DNA of 64,000 bases, from NCBI GenBank assembly GCA_021613375.1, contig CM038721.1, positions 2,368,486 through 2,432,485 of the forward strand, read 5' to 3'. Positions 48,111 through 60,007 of the stretch are shown here, piece after piece. The notes under the pieces were generated by a model that was given only the letters and a program-made list of their open reading frames with translations, did no database searches and had not been told where the DNA came from. The position numbers were made by a program, and so were the translations under genes. The stretch comes from Megaleporinus macrocephalus (taxonomy: Eukaryota > Chordata > Actinopteri > Characiformes > Anostomidae). The stretch's first letter is position 1; each line of letters starts with the position of its first letter.

Positions 48111-48624
48111 GCACACTTGTCCAGAGTGGTGGCAGCCCTATCCACAGTACCCGGGGAGCAGTGGGGGATTGGGTGGCTTGCTCAAGAGCCCAGAAGGACA
48201 TGCAGCTCGGAAGAGATTGTGAAGTGATGAGTTTAATAATGTGATTGTGAAAACGTGAACAGCTCCATATTTTAACTGGTCAATCATTAGAGCAACATCC
48301 TGATACAAGCCCCGCCCCCATACCACTGTGGCTGTTTTCTGCCATATAGGTTTGCGTCAGAGTCCGGTCCAGAGAGGCCTGTTCCATCTCCTCAAGCTAG
48401 ACTGGAGTAGGACTTTTTAAAGCGGTCAGTGTTTACTGGTGTAGCTCTCTGTGTGTTCTCAGGCTTTGCCGAGCTTGCTAGTAGTCGGGCAAAAAAGATT
48501 GCTTTACAGGATGATGTCACCTTGTAACAGAGAAAAGGGCTAGAATTACAACGAAGCACTTTAGGCAGCTGAAAAAAGTGGATTCTGTAGGTTTCTCCTT
48601 CTGGTGTGTAGAGTCGTATTTTTT
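48111..48624. other. Intron, nothing recognised
   Basis: Short GC-richer part at 48120-48340. No exon or repeat copy recognised. Confidence 0.5.
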
Positions 48625-50790
48625 TTATCTAAAACGTTTGTCTGGTAGTGTATCTAAAACGTTTGTCTGGTAATGTATCTAAAACGTTTGTCTGGTAGTG
48701 TATCTAAAACGTTTGACTGTTAGTGTATCTAAAACGTTTGACTGGTAGTGTATCTAAAACGTTTGTCTGGTAGTGTATCTAAAACGTTTGACTGGTACTG
48801 TACTAAAACGTTTGGCTGGTAGTGTACCTAAAACGTTTGTCTGGTAGTGTATCTAAAACGTTTGTCTGGTAGTGTATCTAAAACGTTTGACAGTTAGTGT
48901 TCTAGAACGTTTGTCTGGTAGTGTATCTAAAACGTTTGTCTGGTAGTGTACCTAAAACGTTTGTCTGGTAGTGTATCTAAAACGTTTGTCTGGTAGTGTA
49001 TCTAAAACGTTTGTCTGGTAGTGTACTAAAATGTTTGTCTGGTAGTGTACTAAAACGTTTGACTGGTAGTGTACCTAAAACGTTTGTCTGGTAGTGTATC
49101 TAAAACGTTTGACAGTTAGTGTTCTAGAACGTTTGTCTGGTAGTGTATCTAAAACGTTTGTCTGGTAGTGTACCTAAAACGTTTGTCTGGTAGTGTATCT
49201 AAAACGTTTGTCTGGTAGTGTACTAAAACGTTTGACTGGTAGTGTACCTAAAACGTTTGTCTGGTAGTGTATCTAAAACGTTTGTCTGGTAGTGTATCTA
49301 AAACGTTTGACAGTTAGTGTTCTAGAACGTTTGTCTGGTAGTGTATCTAAAACGTTTGTCTGGTAGTGTATCTAAAACGTTTGACTGGTAGTGTACCTAA
49401 AACGTTTCACTGGTAGTGTATCTAAAACGTTTGTCTGGTAGTGTATCTAAAACGTCTGTCTGGTAGTGTATCTAAAACGTTTGTCTGGTAGTGTATCTAA
49501 AACGTTTGGCTGGTAGTGTACTAAAACGTTTGTCTGGTAGTGTATCTAAAACGTTTGTCTGGTAGTGTATCTAAAACGTTTGACTGTTAGTGTATCTAAA
49601 ACGTTTGACTGTTAGTGTATCTAAAACGTTTGACTGTTAGTGTATCTAAAACGTTTGTCTGGTAGTGTATCTAAAACGTTTGACTGGTAGTGTACTAAAA
49701 CGTTTGACTGTTAGTGTATCTAAAACGTTTGACTGTTAGTGTATCTAAAACGTTTGACTGGTAGTGTATCTAAAACGTTTGTCTGGTAGTGTATCTAAAA
49801 CGTTTGACTGGTAGTGTATCTAAAACGTTTGTCTGGTAGTGTATCTAAAACGTTTGTCTGGTAGTGTATCTAAAACGTTTGACAGTTAGTGTTCTAGAAC
49901 GTTTGTCTGGTAGTTTACTAAAACGTTTGGCTGGTAGTGTATCTAAAACGTTTGTCTGGTAGTGTATCTAAAACGTTTGTCTGGTAGTGTATCTAAAACG
50001 TTTGACTGGTAGTGTATCTAAAACGTTTGACTGTTAGTGTATCTAAAACGTCTGTCTGGTAGTGTATCTAAAACGTTTGACTGTTAGTGTATCTAAAACG
50101 TTTGTCTGGTAGTGTATCTAAAACGTTTGACTGTTAGTGTATCTAAAACGTTTGTCTGGTAGTGTATCTAAAACGTTTGTCTGGTAGTGTATCTAAAACG
50201 TTTGACTGGTAGTGTATCTAAAACGTTTGTCTGGTAGTGTATCTAAAACGTTTGACTGGTAGTGTATCTAAAACGTTTGACTGTTAGTGTATCTAAAACG
50301 TTTGTCTGGTAGTGTATCTAAAACGTTTGTCTGGTAGTGTATCTAAAACGTTTGACTGGTAGTGTATCTAAAACGTTTGTCTGGTAGTGTATCTAAAACG
50401 TTTGTCTGGTAGTGTATCTAAAACGTTTGACAGTTAGTGTTCTAGAACGTTTGTCTGGTAGTTTACTAAAACGTTTGGCTGGTAGTGTATCTAAAACGTT
50501 TGTCTGGTAGTGTATCTAAAACGTTTATCTGGTAGTGTATCTAAAACGTTTGTCTGGTAGTGTATCTAAAACGTTTGACTGGTAGTGTATCTAAAACGTT
50601 TGTCTGGTAGTGTATCTAAAACGTTTGTCTGGTAGTGTATCTAAAACGTTTGACAGTTAGTGTTCTAGAACGTTTGTCTGGTAGTTTACTAAAACGTTTG
50701 GCTGGTAGTGTATCTAAAACGTTTGTCTGGTAGTGTATCTAAAACGTTTATCTGGTAGTGTATCTAAAACGTTTGGCTGGTAGTGTTTTT
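48625..50790. repeat. 25-bp minisatellite, about 86 copies
   Basis: Unit parts are TATCTAAAACGTTTGTCTGG and TAGTG. Variants are ACTGG, ACTGT, GCTGG and a block with GACAGTTAGTGTTCTAGAAC that recurs at 48888, 49112, 49310, 49880, 50428 and 50651. The reverse complement reads ACTACCAGACAAACGTTTTA, like a Tc1-type terminus. Confidence 0.98.
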
Positions 50791-51110
50791 GTTGAGTTGT
50801 AAATGATAATAAAGTGATTTATATAGAAAATAAACTAAAGTAATAATTAAAGCAGTCACACTGTTTATTATATTGCACACATGTTTATAGTACTATTGTA
50901 AAAACTGGCACAGGTGCAGCTCAATGCTGTTTTGGCTACGAGCATCAAGGGATGCTTTCCAGACACCATTATTAGTGCTAAACTAAAGGATTTTCAATGG
51001 ACTGTCACCACTGATGGAGTGATTATGTAAAAACTAGGCTTGACGTCTACAGACAATGTTAAACGGATAGATTATTAAGATAATGTACTTGATCAGAACT
51101 GATACTGCAT
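50791..51110. other. Intron, nothing recognised
   Basis: AT-rich single-copy sequence. Confidence 0.5.
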
Positions 51111-52140
51111 GATTTCAAGGAAAGGCAGAGGCTTCTCGTCTTCCCGCATTCTGGAGACGGAAGAAAATGAAAGAAAATCCTAAAATAGATGAAAAAGAAA
51201 GCCGTCTTCGCCAGACCAGGGTACAGACGCGACGTTCACCTGGTCTACGGCCATAAAGATTTCCTACAATCCATAATGAATAACGTGTTAATTTATTCAT
51301 GAGAGCTAAATGTGAATTTCTCTTCCCTCTCGCCGAGATCTCTTCACGGCCATCAGCGCTCCGAGTGAACAGACCGCTGCAGTGTGCTGGGAATATCAAT
51401 GCGTGCACACATGCTGTAATCTCCGCACGGAAGAGGAGAAAAAAAAAGAAAGAATTATAATCTCGAGCTGTCTGAATGAACCGCGTCTCTAAACTCGCGT
51501 GCGTTTCGCGACTGCAGTAAAACAAACCTCAGAAACGAGGACGGCGCCGCGGTTTACACGAACGGGTTTCAATTAGGACTCGCCATCAGCGCCAGGCTCG
51601 CTTGGAGCCGCCCATGCGGGAGCGCGTGTCACCGTGACTCCCCGGAACGACAAGAAAGATAAATCTCACCTGGAGCCACGGCGGAAGGAGCGTCCAAGAG
51701 CCCCTTTCGGACAACAATAGAGCGCCGATTGTGCCAGCGCATTTTGCTACGAGAGCAGGCCAGCGCGGTCCGTGAGTCGTCTATTTTTAGCCGGAGAGAC
51801 TTCAGCTTATTGAAGCTGCTCCCCTCCGTGTCCTACATACTATAGTTAGTAGCCATGCTGTACTTTGGCATGACGAATGGGGCGAGAGCCCTGACCACGC
51901 TGCACAATGCCTACCCAGGAGGGTATCTCTGACGTGCAGACAGGCTGGAACTGTGAGTAGCTTCTAATGAACGTGTGCAGAACAGCCTGTGCAGCCATGC
52001 TAATGTCTCCGCCCCCGGACGATGACCGCTGGTGCTGCTGTCATGAGGCCAAATTTAAATAGTGCGTCCAAAAGTGACTCAATTTCAGCTCATCCAGCAC
52101 ACGACACCGTTTAGCATACTGTTCCTGTACAACAAGAAAA
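51111..52140. other. GC-richer non-repetitive block, candidate conserved non-coding element
   Basis: Single-copy with many CpGs, for example GGACGGCGCCGCGGTTTACA near 51539 and GCGCCGATTGTGCCAGCGCA near 51722. A 136-codon minus-strand frame has no recognisable domain and is probably chance. Confidence 0.4.
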
Positions 52141-54655
52141 CTAAACTAGAACACCACTGGTCAAACAGTTAAGAACACTGCTGGTCAAACAGTTAAGAAC
52201 ACTGCTGGTCAAACAGTTAAGAACACCACTGGTCAAACAGTTAAGAACACTGCTGGTCAAACAGTTAAGAACACCACTGGTCAAACAGTTAAGAACACTG
52301 CTGGTCAAACAGTTAAGAACACTGCTGGTCAAACCGTTAAGAACACCACTGGTCAAACAGTTAAGAACACCACTGGTCAAACAGTTAAGAACACTGCTGG
52401 TCAAACAGTTAAGAACACTGCTGGTCAAACAGTTAAGAACACTGCTGGTCAAAGGTTTAAGAACACTACTGGTCAAAGGTTTAAGAACACTGCTGGTCAA
52501 ACAGTTAAGAACACTACTGGTCAAACAGTTAAGAACACTGCTGGTCAAAGGTTTAAGAACAATACTGGTCAAACAGTTAAGAACACTGCTGGTCAAACAG
52601 TTAAGAACACTACTGGTCAAAGGTTTAAGAACACTACTGGTCAAACAGTTAAGAACACTACTGGTCAAACAGTTAAGAACACTACTGGTCAATAGCCTAC
52701 AAACACCACTGGTCAAACAGTTAAGAACACTGCTGGTCAAACAGCTAAGAACACTGCTGGTCAAAGGTTTTAGAACACTACTGGTCAAACAGTTAAAAAC
52801 ACTGCTGGTCTAAGGTTTAAGAACACTGCTGGTCAAAGGTTTTAGAACACTACTGGCTAAAGGTTTTAGAACACTGCTGGTCAAAGGTTTAGGATCACTA
52901 CTGGTCAAAGGTTTAAGAACACTACTGGTCAAACAGTTAAGAACACTGCTGGTCAAAGGTTTAGGAACGCTGCTGGTCAAACAGTTAAGAACACTGCTGG
53001 TCAAAGGTTTAAGAACACTGCTGGTCAAAGGTTTAGGAACACTACTGGTCAAACAGTTAAGAACACTGCTGGTCAAAGGTTTTAGAACACTACTGGTCAA
53101 ACAGTTAAGAACACTGCTGGTCAAAGGTTATAGAACACTACTGGTCAAAGGTTTAAGAACACTACCGGTCAAAGGTTTAAGAACACTACTGGTCAAACAG
53201 TTAAGAACACTGCTGGTCAAAGGTTTAAGATCACTACTGGTCAAAGGTTTAAGATCACTACTGGTTAAAGGTTTTAGATCACTACTGGTCAAAGGTTTAG
53301 AAACACTACTGGTCAAAGGTTTAGGAACTCTACTGGTCAAAGGTTTAAGAACACTGCTGGTCAAAGGTTTAGGATCACTACTGGTCAAAGGTTTAAGAAC
53401 ACTACTGGTCAAAGGTTTAAGAACACCACTGGTCAAAGGTTTAGGAACACTACTGGTCAAACAGTTAAGAACACTGCTGGTCAAAGGTTTAAGAACACTA
53501 CTGGTCAAAGGTTTAAGATCACTACTGGTTAAAGGTTTTAGATCACTACTGGTCAAAGGTTTAGAAACGCTACTGGTCAAAGGTTTAGGAACTCTACTGG
53601 TCAAAGGTTTAAGAACACTGCTGGTCAAAGGTTTAGGATCACTACTGGTCAAAGGTTTAAGAACACTACTGGTCAAAGGTTTAAGAACACCGCTGGTCAA
53701 AGGTTTAGGAACACTACTGGTCAAACAGTTAAGAACACTGCTGGTCAAAGGTTTAAGAACACTGCTGGTCAAAGGTTTAGGATCACTACTGGTCAAAGGT
53801 TTAAGAACACTACTGGTCAAAGGTTTAAGAACACCGCTGGTCAAAGGTTTAGGAACACTACTGGTCAAACAGTTAAGAACACTGCTGGTCAAAGGTTTAA
53901 GAACACTACTGGTCAAAGGTTTAAGAACACTACTGGTCAAAGGTTTAGGAACACTACTGGTCAAACAGTTAAGAACACCACTGGTCAAACAGTTAAGAAC
54001 ACTGCTGGTCAAAGGTTTTAGAACACTACTGGTCAAACAGTTAAGAACACTGCTGGTCAAAGGTTTTAGAACACTACTGGTTAAACAGTTAAGAACACTG
54101 CTGGTCAAAGGTTTTTAGAACACTACTGGTCAAACAGTTAAGAACACTGCTGGTCAAAGGTTTAAGAACACTACTGGTCAAACAGTTAAGAACACTGCTG
54201 GTCAAACAGTTAAGAACACAGCTGGTCAAAGGTTTAAGATCACTACTGGATAAAGGTTTAAGATCACTACTGGTTAAAGGTTTTAGATCACTACTGGTTA
54301 AAGGTTTTAGATCACTACTGGTCAAAGGTTTAGAAACACTACTGGTCAAAGGTTTAGGAACTCTACTGGTCAAAGGTTTAAGAACACTACCGGTCAAAGG
54401 TTTTAGAACACTACTGGTCAAAGGTTTAAGAACACTACTGGTCAATAGCTTACGAACACCACTGGTCAAAGGTTTTAGATCACGACCGGTCAAAGGTTTA
54501 GGAACAATACTGGTCAAAGGTTTAAGAACACTACTGGTCAAAGGTTTAAGAACACTACTGGTCAAAGGTCTTAGATCATGACCGGTCAAAGGTTTTAGAA
54601 CACTACCGGCCAATAGCTTACAAACACTACTTGTCAAAGGTTTAAGATCAGTACT
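52141..54655. repeat. 24-bp minisatellite, about 105 copies
   Basis: Two interleaved variants share AAGAACACTGCTGGTCAAA, followed by CAGTT or GGTTT. Because 24 is a multiple of 3, long stop-free minus-strand frames (up to 326 codons) with the repeating octapeptide LTSSVLNC or LTSSVLKP appear. They are array by-products. The unit CACTACTGGTCAAAGGTTTA resembles a Tc1-type terminus. Confidence 0.98.
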
Positions 54656-54840
54656 GGAAATACACTACTGTTCTTCAAATTGGAGCTCAAGATCTGATCT
54701 ACTTTTTTCACAATAAGATATTTATGTTACTTTGTATTGTATGTATGATTATTTACATCTGTTCTAATCAGATCTGTTGGTGAACACACACTTATTGATC
54801 AGATAAAGGTGCCTAAGACTTTTGTACTGTAGTGTAAAAA
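54656..54840 (-). mobile_element. Family C element, inverted fragment
   Basis: AAGATCTGATCTACTTTTTT through CTGTTCTAATCAGATCTG is the reverse complement of the 58-kb copy. It ends AGACTTTTGTACTGTAGTGT and lies directly beside the 24-bp array. Confidence 0.8.
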
Positions 54841-54890
54841 GCTAGAGGCTAAAGCTAACAGCACAGAAAAGAGAAGCTCAGTTCACTCAC

Positions 54891-55079
54891 GGGTGGCGGG
54901 CTTGTTGCAGGTGTGTCCGTGCCGAAAGTATTGCGGGTTCTCCAGGACAGGGAAGCGGCTCATTCCGATGACCACAGCGTCCGGCCCGGCGTCCAGCGTG
55001 CAGGGTGTGACTATACCGTGGTTAACGTGATGAAGAGGACTGGCCGAGTCTTCCTCGCCGCTGATCACCGCTACTGGAC
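54891..55079 (-). CDS. ntrk3: NTRK3 exon: juxtamembrane segment with Shc-docking NPQYF
   Basis: A 189-bp exon. The acceptor is a CAG directly before 55079 and the donor GTGAGT starts at 54890. It enters in phase 1 (two bases completing a Gly codon) and leaves in phase 1 after CCC-GCC-ACC-C. The product begins [20 protein letters not shown], runs through [14 protein letters not shown], and has VLENPQYF near its C-terminal end. NPxY is the phosphotyrosine motif that in TrkC (human Tyr516) recruits Shc and FRS2 for Ras-MAPK and PI3K signalling. Human TrkC has VIENPQYF, as I recall it. The exon ends with GHTCNKPAT, the point where the human gene can splice either to the kinase exons or to exons of a truncated receptor. 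The GC content is higher than in the surrounding intron. The identification is firm. Confidence 0.95.
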
Positions 55080-55520
55080 CTGTGACAGGAGACAAAACGG
55101 GGCCGGTTAGAACTAATTTTAGAAGCCTGCTGAAGCCAACGCTGGCTTGAATCCCGAGCTGAATTTGGGAAGGCGGTGCAGGTGAGCGGCCCGCTCCACT
55201 CAATAACTCAAGCGCTCTACTATTGGCTCCTGCAGCTGTTTGCTCGACTGCAGAGCCCAGAGATGCAAAACCCTAGCTTGACACCAAAACGGAAAATCCC
55301 TCTTCATTCATTTTCAGGCCTGAAGATCTCTGTGTGATCGGAAGCCAGAGGCCGGGCACATTCGGAATTCTGCAAACACACCAGTTCCCATCAGTAACGG
55401 GGCGGAAACAGAACAGTTAACCCCGGCTGTTCCAATATGCCACACGTCTGGATGACCTTGAGAACAAGATGCCGGTTCTCAGCGGTCTCACCTTTGAAGC
55501 GCTAGTTCAATGACACTGCA
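55080..55520 (-). other. Intron upstream of the juxtamembrane exon, partly single-copy
   Basis: Acceptor tract CTCCTGTCACAG next to the exon. 55410-55480 (CACGTCTGGATGACCTTGAG) recurs at 57560-57595, so part is repeat. No membrane-segment exon seen. Confidence 0.5.
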
Positions 55521-55529
55521 TGGCCTTCT

Positions 55530-56860
55530 CTTACACAGTGTGAGGTTCTGCTGGTCCAGCAGCTGCAGCTCTGTGTTCCTAAATAAGTCCTCAGTTCTGA
55601 TTCCAGAACTTTCCGTGTGAGGAGAGAGAGAGGAGGAGCGGCTGCAGCTGATACAGTGATTATTATTTATACACCAAAGAAGAAAAACAAAGTGTGGTAC
55701 TACTGGGCTGTAATGTTAGCTAACTAGCTAATCTAGCTAACGTTAGGCCCACTGGTAAAAGCCAAACTGGTTCTTTGTGGATCTTCTTGATAAACTCTGG
55801 TGTTTCTGGTGTGAACCCAGTTCCGGTTTTAGCTGATTTTATGTGCTGCCCAGCTAAAGTTAAGGGAGCTAGCCTTAGCTGTGGCCAGCTATCTCCGCCT
55901 TAATCAGCTGTCTCCACCTTAACTAGATGGTATCAGCTCCACCTTAGCCTGCTATCTCCACTTTAGCTAGCTACCTGTCATCAGCTCCACCTTAACCAAC
56001 TATCTCCTCCTTAGCTAACTAGCTGGCATCAACTTCACCCTAACCAGCTATCTCCCCCATAGCTAGCTAGCAGACATTAGCTCCACCTTAACCAGCTGTC
56101 TCCATCTTTGTCTCCTATCTCCAACTTAGCCTTTCATCTCCACCTAAGCTAGCTAGCTGGCATCAGCTCCACCTTAACAATTCATCTTCACCATAGCTAG
56201 CTAGCAGACATTAGCTCCACCTTAACCGGCTGTCTCTACGTTTGCCTATGATCTCCAACTTAGCCTGCTATCCCCACCTTAGCTAACTAGTTGGCATCAG
56301 CTCCACCTTAACCAGCTATCTCCATCTAGCTAGATAGCTGGCATTAGTTTCACCTTAACCAGCTGCCTCTATCTTAGCCTCCTAAACCTAATCCTAGCCT
56401 GCTATCTCCACCTTAGCTAGCTTGCTGGCATCAGCTCCACCTTAACCAGCTATCTCCACCATAGCTAGCTAGCCTACATTAGCTCCTCCTTAACCAGCTG
56501 TCTTCAACTTAGCCTCCTATCTCCACCTTAGCCTGCCATCTCCACCTTAACCAGTTATCTCCATCTTAGCTAGCTTGCTGGCATTAGCTCCGCTATCTTA
56601 GCCTCCTATCTCCACCTTAGCCTGCCGTCTCCACCTAAGCTAGCTACCTGACATTAGCTCTGCTATCTTCATCAGCCCTGGCTGACAAGCCTGACAACTG
56701 AAACATGAATCAAGAAACCAAGAAATCCCATAGTTTATCAAGAAGATCCACAAAGAACCAGTTTGGTGTTTACTAGTGGTGCTAATGTTAAATAACCTTT
56801 TGCTTTCTCATCACAGGGAAAGTTCTAGAATGATAAGTCTTTGGATTTAAATCTACTGCA
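55530..56860. mobile_element. Foldback element F, copy 1, with GCTAGC-rich tandem core
   Basis: Left arm (GATTCCAGAACTTTCCGTGT at 55600, AACTGGTTCTTTGTGGATCT at 55767) and right arm (AGATCCACAAAGAACCAGTT at 56744, GGGAAAGTTCTAGAAT) are inverted. The core, 55860-56680, is about 20 imperfect units of CATCAGCTCCACCTTAACCA, TATCTCCACC and TTAGCTAGCTAG. No protein. Confidence 0.85.
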
Positions 56861-57420
56861 CACGTCTTAGCAAACAGATACACCTTCTGAAATTGCACCT
56901 TCCTCATGTGAACACAGTATGAACACAGTCAAACTAATTAATTACAGCAATTAAGCACGCTGAGGACGGAAAGTAACTAAATACTTCTAATTAGCATCGT
57001 TGTCCAGTCGGTCAGTTCTCAGTTGAGATGCAATAAGATCAGCAGATTATACTGTCAGTGTGTTTTGATATGAATCGGCAAAGCGCCGGTCGAAGAAATA
57101 ATGGGTAAAAATAATGAACGGAGGCCGACAGATAAATCCAGCCGGCCTCTCCGACTGGACGTGCATGTGAAAGGTTATTAGCGGCACCAACACTTTTAAT
57201 AGTTTGGAGGAACAGCTCTGTCATGCACAGCCTGCTTTGAATGAGCACAAAGCCCAGCTGACCCCGATCCCTGGGCGAGCGTTTCCATTCCATCTGAACA
57301 GCGTTTTCATTTCTCCTTCCTGAAATGTCAGACCAAAATATACTCCAACTAGCTGTTCTTAGAAGCTGAGCGAAAATGACAGGCTTCATGTTTCCAGTCT
57401 CTTACGGATCCTCCATCAGG
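56861..57420. other. Non-repetitive block, candidate conserved non-coding element
   Basis: 56930-57400 includes CTAATTAATTACAGCAATTA and CTAATTAGCATCGTTG, homeodomain-type TAATTA cores in mixed-composition single-copy DNA. Function is inferred only. Confidence 0.4.
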
Positions 57421-57709
57421 GTGGATGTATCATGCCTAGTAACTGGACGGTCTGCTGGCTTTCCCCAGGTCAGCACTATGGGATGCTGACCAGTGACCTT
57501 GTCCAGACAGTCCCTGCCCTCTGATGGAGCCCAGCACTTAACCCTGGCTATTCTAACATGCCACGCGTCTGGACGGCCTTGAGAACGAGATGCCGGTACC
57601 TCTCATTTTAATGTTGCCCACTGGATGATCTGGAGTGACATCACTACTGCGCCCAGCCCCACCTTCTCAGGTGACAGGAGAAGTCTGATATTGCTTTCTA
57701 TTAGACATA

Positions 57710-57842
57710 ATTATATATATTTTTCAATAATCCCATGTAGGAACTCTGCTTTTTATTGTTTTTATTTATGATTATTTTAATTTATTTGATACACTTGCTG
57801 TCTTTAAAATGTGCTTTTTAAATAAAGTAGTCTTGTCTTGAT
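57710..57842 (+). mobile_element. Retroelement 3' tail
   Basis: CTTTTTAAATAAAGTAGTCT then TGTCTTGATG resembles the AATAAA-plus-TTGACTTGAC tails of fish non-LTR elements. 57421-57709 upstream carries the repeat shared with 55410. Confidence 0.5.
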
Positions 57843-57989
57843 GTGTTTATGATTTCAAGCCAATAATATCAAATATCACCCCTGAATTCTACTCATATGG
57901 CCTAAATCAGAAGCTTCTCTAGTTTATATATGTCATAAGCAGGGGCTCAGGAAAACATGCTGGCCCACCTGTCCAGTATCATAAGAATG

Positions 57990-58365
57990 TACACTACTGT
58001 GCAAAAGTCTGAGGCTCCTGAGCTGATAGTGTAAAAGTCTTTATCTGATCAGTAAGCATGTGTTCACCAGTAAGAAGACCAGATCTGATTAGAACAGATG
58101 TAAATAATCATACATACAATATAAAGTAACATGAATATGTTATTGTGAGAGAAGTAGATCAGATCTTGATCCAGTTTGAAGAACAAAGTTAGGTTCCAGA
58201 TTTCTCCTGGACGCCCCAGACATTGTATGAATGTGTTCAGTTCCTTCAGCAGCAAATCTTGATTTAGCTTAATGAAGTACTGAGCAGTCAAAGCAGGTAT
58301 TAGATGAGAACTGATAATAATACTGGGTTGTTTAGGAGAAGCTTGTAAAGGGTTAAATAAACACA
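57990..58365 (+). mobile_element. Family C element, longest copy
   Basis: Starts CACTACTGTGCAAAAGTCTG and continues through the block shared with 7711-7995. It ends near GAAGCTTGTAAAGG. Confidence 0.85.
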
Positions 58366-58489
58366 CTGATGTATGGAAAAGATCTACTTACTCTATTAAT
58401 ACTGTTTAATATCTAATAATAAATTGTTTTGATGAGTAAATAAAAACTTTCTGTCTCGAATAAATAGTTTTTTAAATAAAATAATGTCC

Positions 58490-58712
58490 CCAAGTCCAAT
58501 GAAAAAACATGTCCATCTCCCTTTTCGTTGATTTCTATTTGTCTGCATCACTTAAACATCAATTTCTTGATAAATGGACCAATAGAAATGCTCCAAAATA
58601 GCTTGCAGAAAAATCTGGTTCCATAGACTTGCATTGAAAGTGAAGACTGTTTTTGTCCTCTCCTGTAAAGTTAGCATTTTAGAGATACTTCTTTTTAATT
58701 GGCCAATGACAA
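58490..58712 (+). mobile_element. Family A element
   Basis: CCAATGAAAAAACATGTCCA to TTTTAATTGGCCAATGACAA with core ACCAATAGAAATGCTCCAAA. Confidence 0.85.
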
Positions 58713-58859
58713 TATGCTCGTACGTCTTAATGCTGGAATGTTTTGATCCCTAATTAATTTGGGAAAACAGCCAGACCTACCAAATTCCCTGCACTGCTTA
58801 AAGAAATGTAACCCTCTACTTGAACCCTGCTACACATCAGCATATCATGGAAGACGTCA

Positions 58860-59560
58860 TACACTGTCATGATTCGTTCAGTATGTAACAGTGTCATGTT
58901 ACCATTACCAGATAATTGTAATGACAGATGTCATAACGTTTGTCCTGACAGTTTATTTCACACAGTCGGTGTTGCTAAACGTCTGGCGAGCCTTCAGGAC
59001 ATCAAACATTATGACGTCTGACGTGACCATCACCAGTAATAGCCAACCAGACATGACAGCTTATGTCATCCGCCGCGACTTGATTATATGGCGGTGCTAT
59101 GTAGCAGCACTTGCCACTAAATCTAGAGATCTCATGACCAATCAGATTACAGAATACAGGAACAACAAACAAAGATTTTAGGTTCTCACCAGGCGCAATG
59201 TAAAACAGAGCCAGTGGACAAGCAAACCAGATCTTTTCTAATCAGATCCAAGCCACTTTCATATGCAGTCCCAGATCAGATAACGTTGGGATCAGACTTC
59301 ACAATACTTTCTTCTCACTTTCTTACAATGTTCAGTACATCAGATTAGACAATCACAGTGCCATACGTTTGTGTGTGTCTTGGTGCTGAGACCAAGTACT
59401 ACAGGTTTGGCGCTGACCAATCACTGTTTGTGTTCTTGAATGAGTTCATAGGTCGTTGGGGAGGAGGGTCAAGAAACTGTGAGTCATGTGTCAGTCAACT
59501 GAGGTCACACCATGCCACCTGTCACACAAGACTACACCTGTTCCTCGTCCTGAGACTTAT
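58860..59560 (+). mobile_element. Interspersed element G, copy 1
   Basis: 59340-59560 (AGATTAGACAATCACAGTGC to CTGTTCCTCGTCCTGAGACT) is the reverse complement of 63640-63870. The left part is single-copy here. Unclassified. Confidence 0.7.
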
Positions 59561-59562
59561 GA

Positions 59563-59565
<3 letters not shown>

Positions 59566-59644
<79 letters not shown>
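59566..59644. repeat. (TA)n microsatellite
   Basis: About 39 TA units at the edge of a family A copy. Confidence 0.99.
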
Positions 59645-59646
<2 letters not shown>

Positions 59647-59895
59647 TCACTGTCCAATGAAAAACAAGTATCCCCAAAATTACAGTTTTACAGAAGGGGA
59701 AAAAACTGTCTTCACTTTCAATGTTAATTAATGGAACCAGATTTTTCCAAGCTAGTTTGAAGCATTTCTATTGGTCCATTCATCACAACATTTTCCCCCA
59801 ATGTAAACGGCAGCTGCTGCATTTAATTGACATAGAAAAATAAAAATTGACTTAAAATGGGGATACATATTTTTAATTGGACAGCGACGATATAT
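59643..59895 (-). mobile_element. Family A element, complete copy in reverse
   Basis: Termini ATCATCACTGTCCAATGAAA and TTTTAATTGGACAGCGACGA are inverted over about 30 bp. The core reads AGCATTTCTATTGGTCCATT. Confidence 0.9.
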
Positions 59896-60007
59896 ACATA
59901 ATTCTGTTCTCTCTGGGCATCAACGCTGGCTCTTGTTTCTGGCAGTGTTCGAGCTGAAGGGTAGTTTGGACTTAAACCTGTTTGATACATACCCTGACTG
60001 AACAGAA

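Noticed and set aside
52141..54637. Long minus-strand frames of up to 326 codons with repeating LTSSVLNC
   Set aside because: They arise because a 24-bp tandem unit is a multiple of three without a stop on that strand. No start context, splice signal or domain, and neighbouring units break the frame at random.
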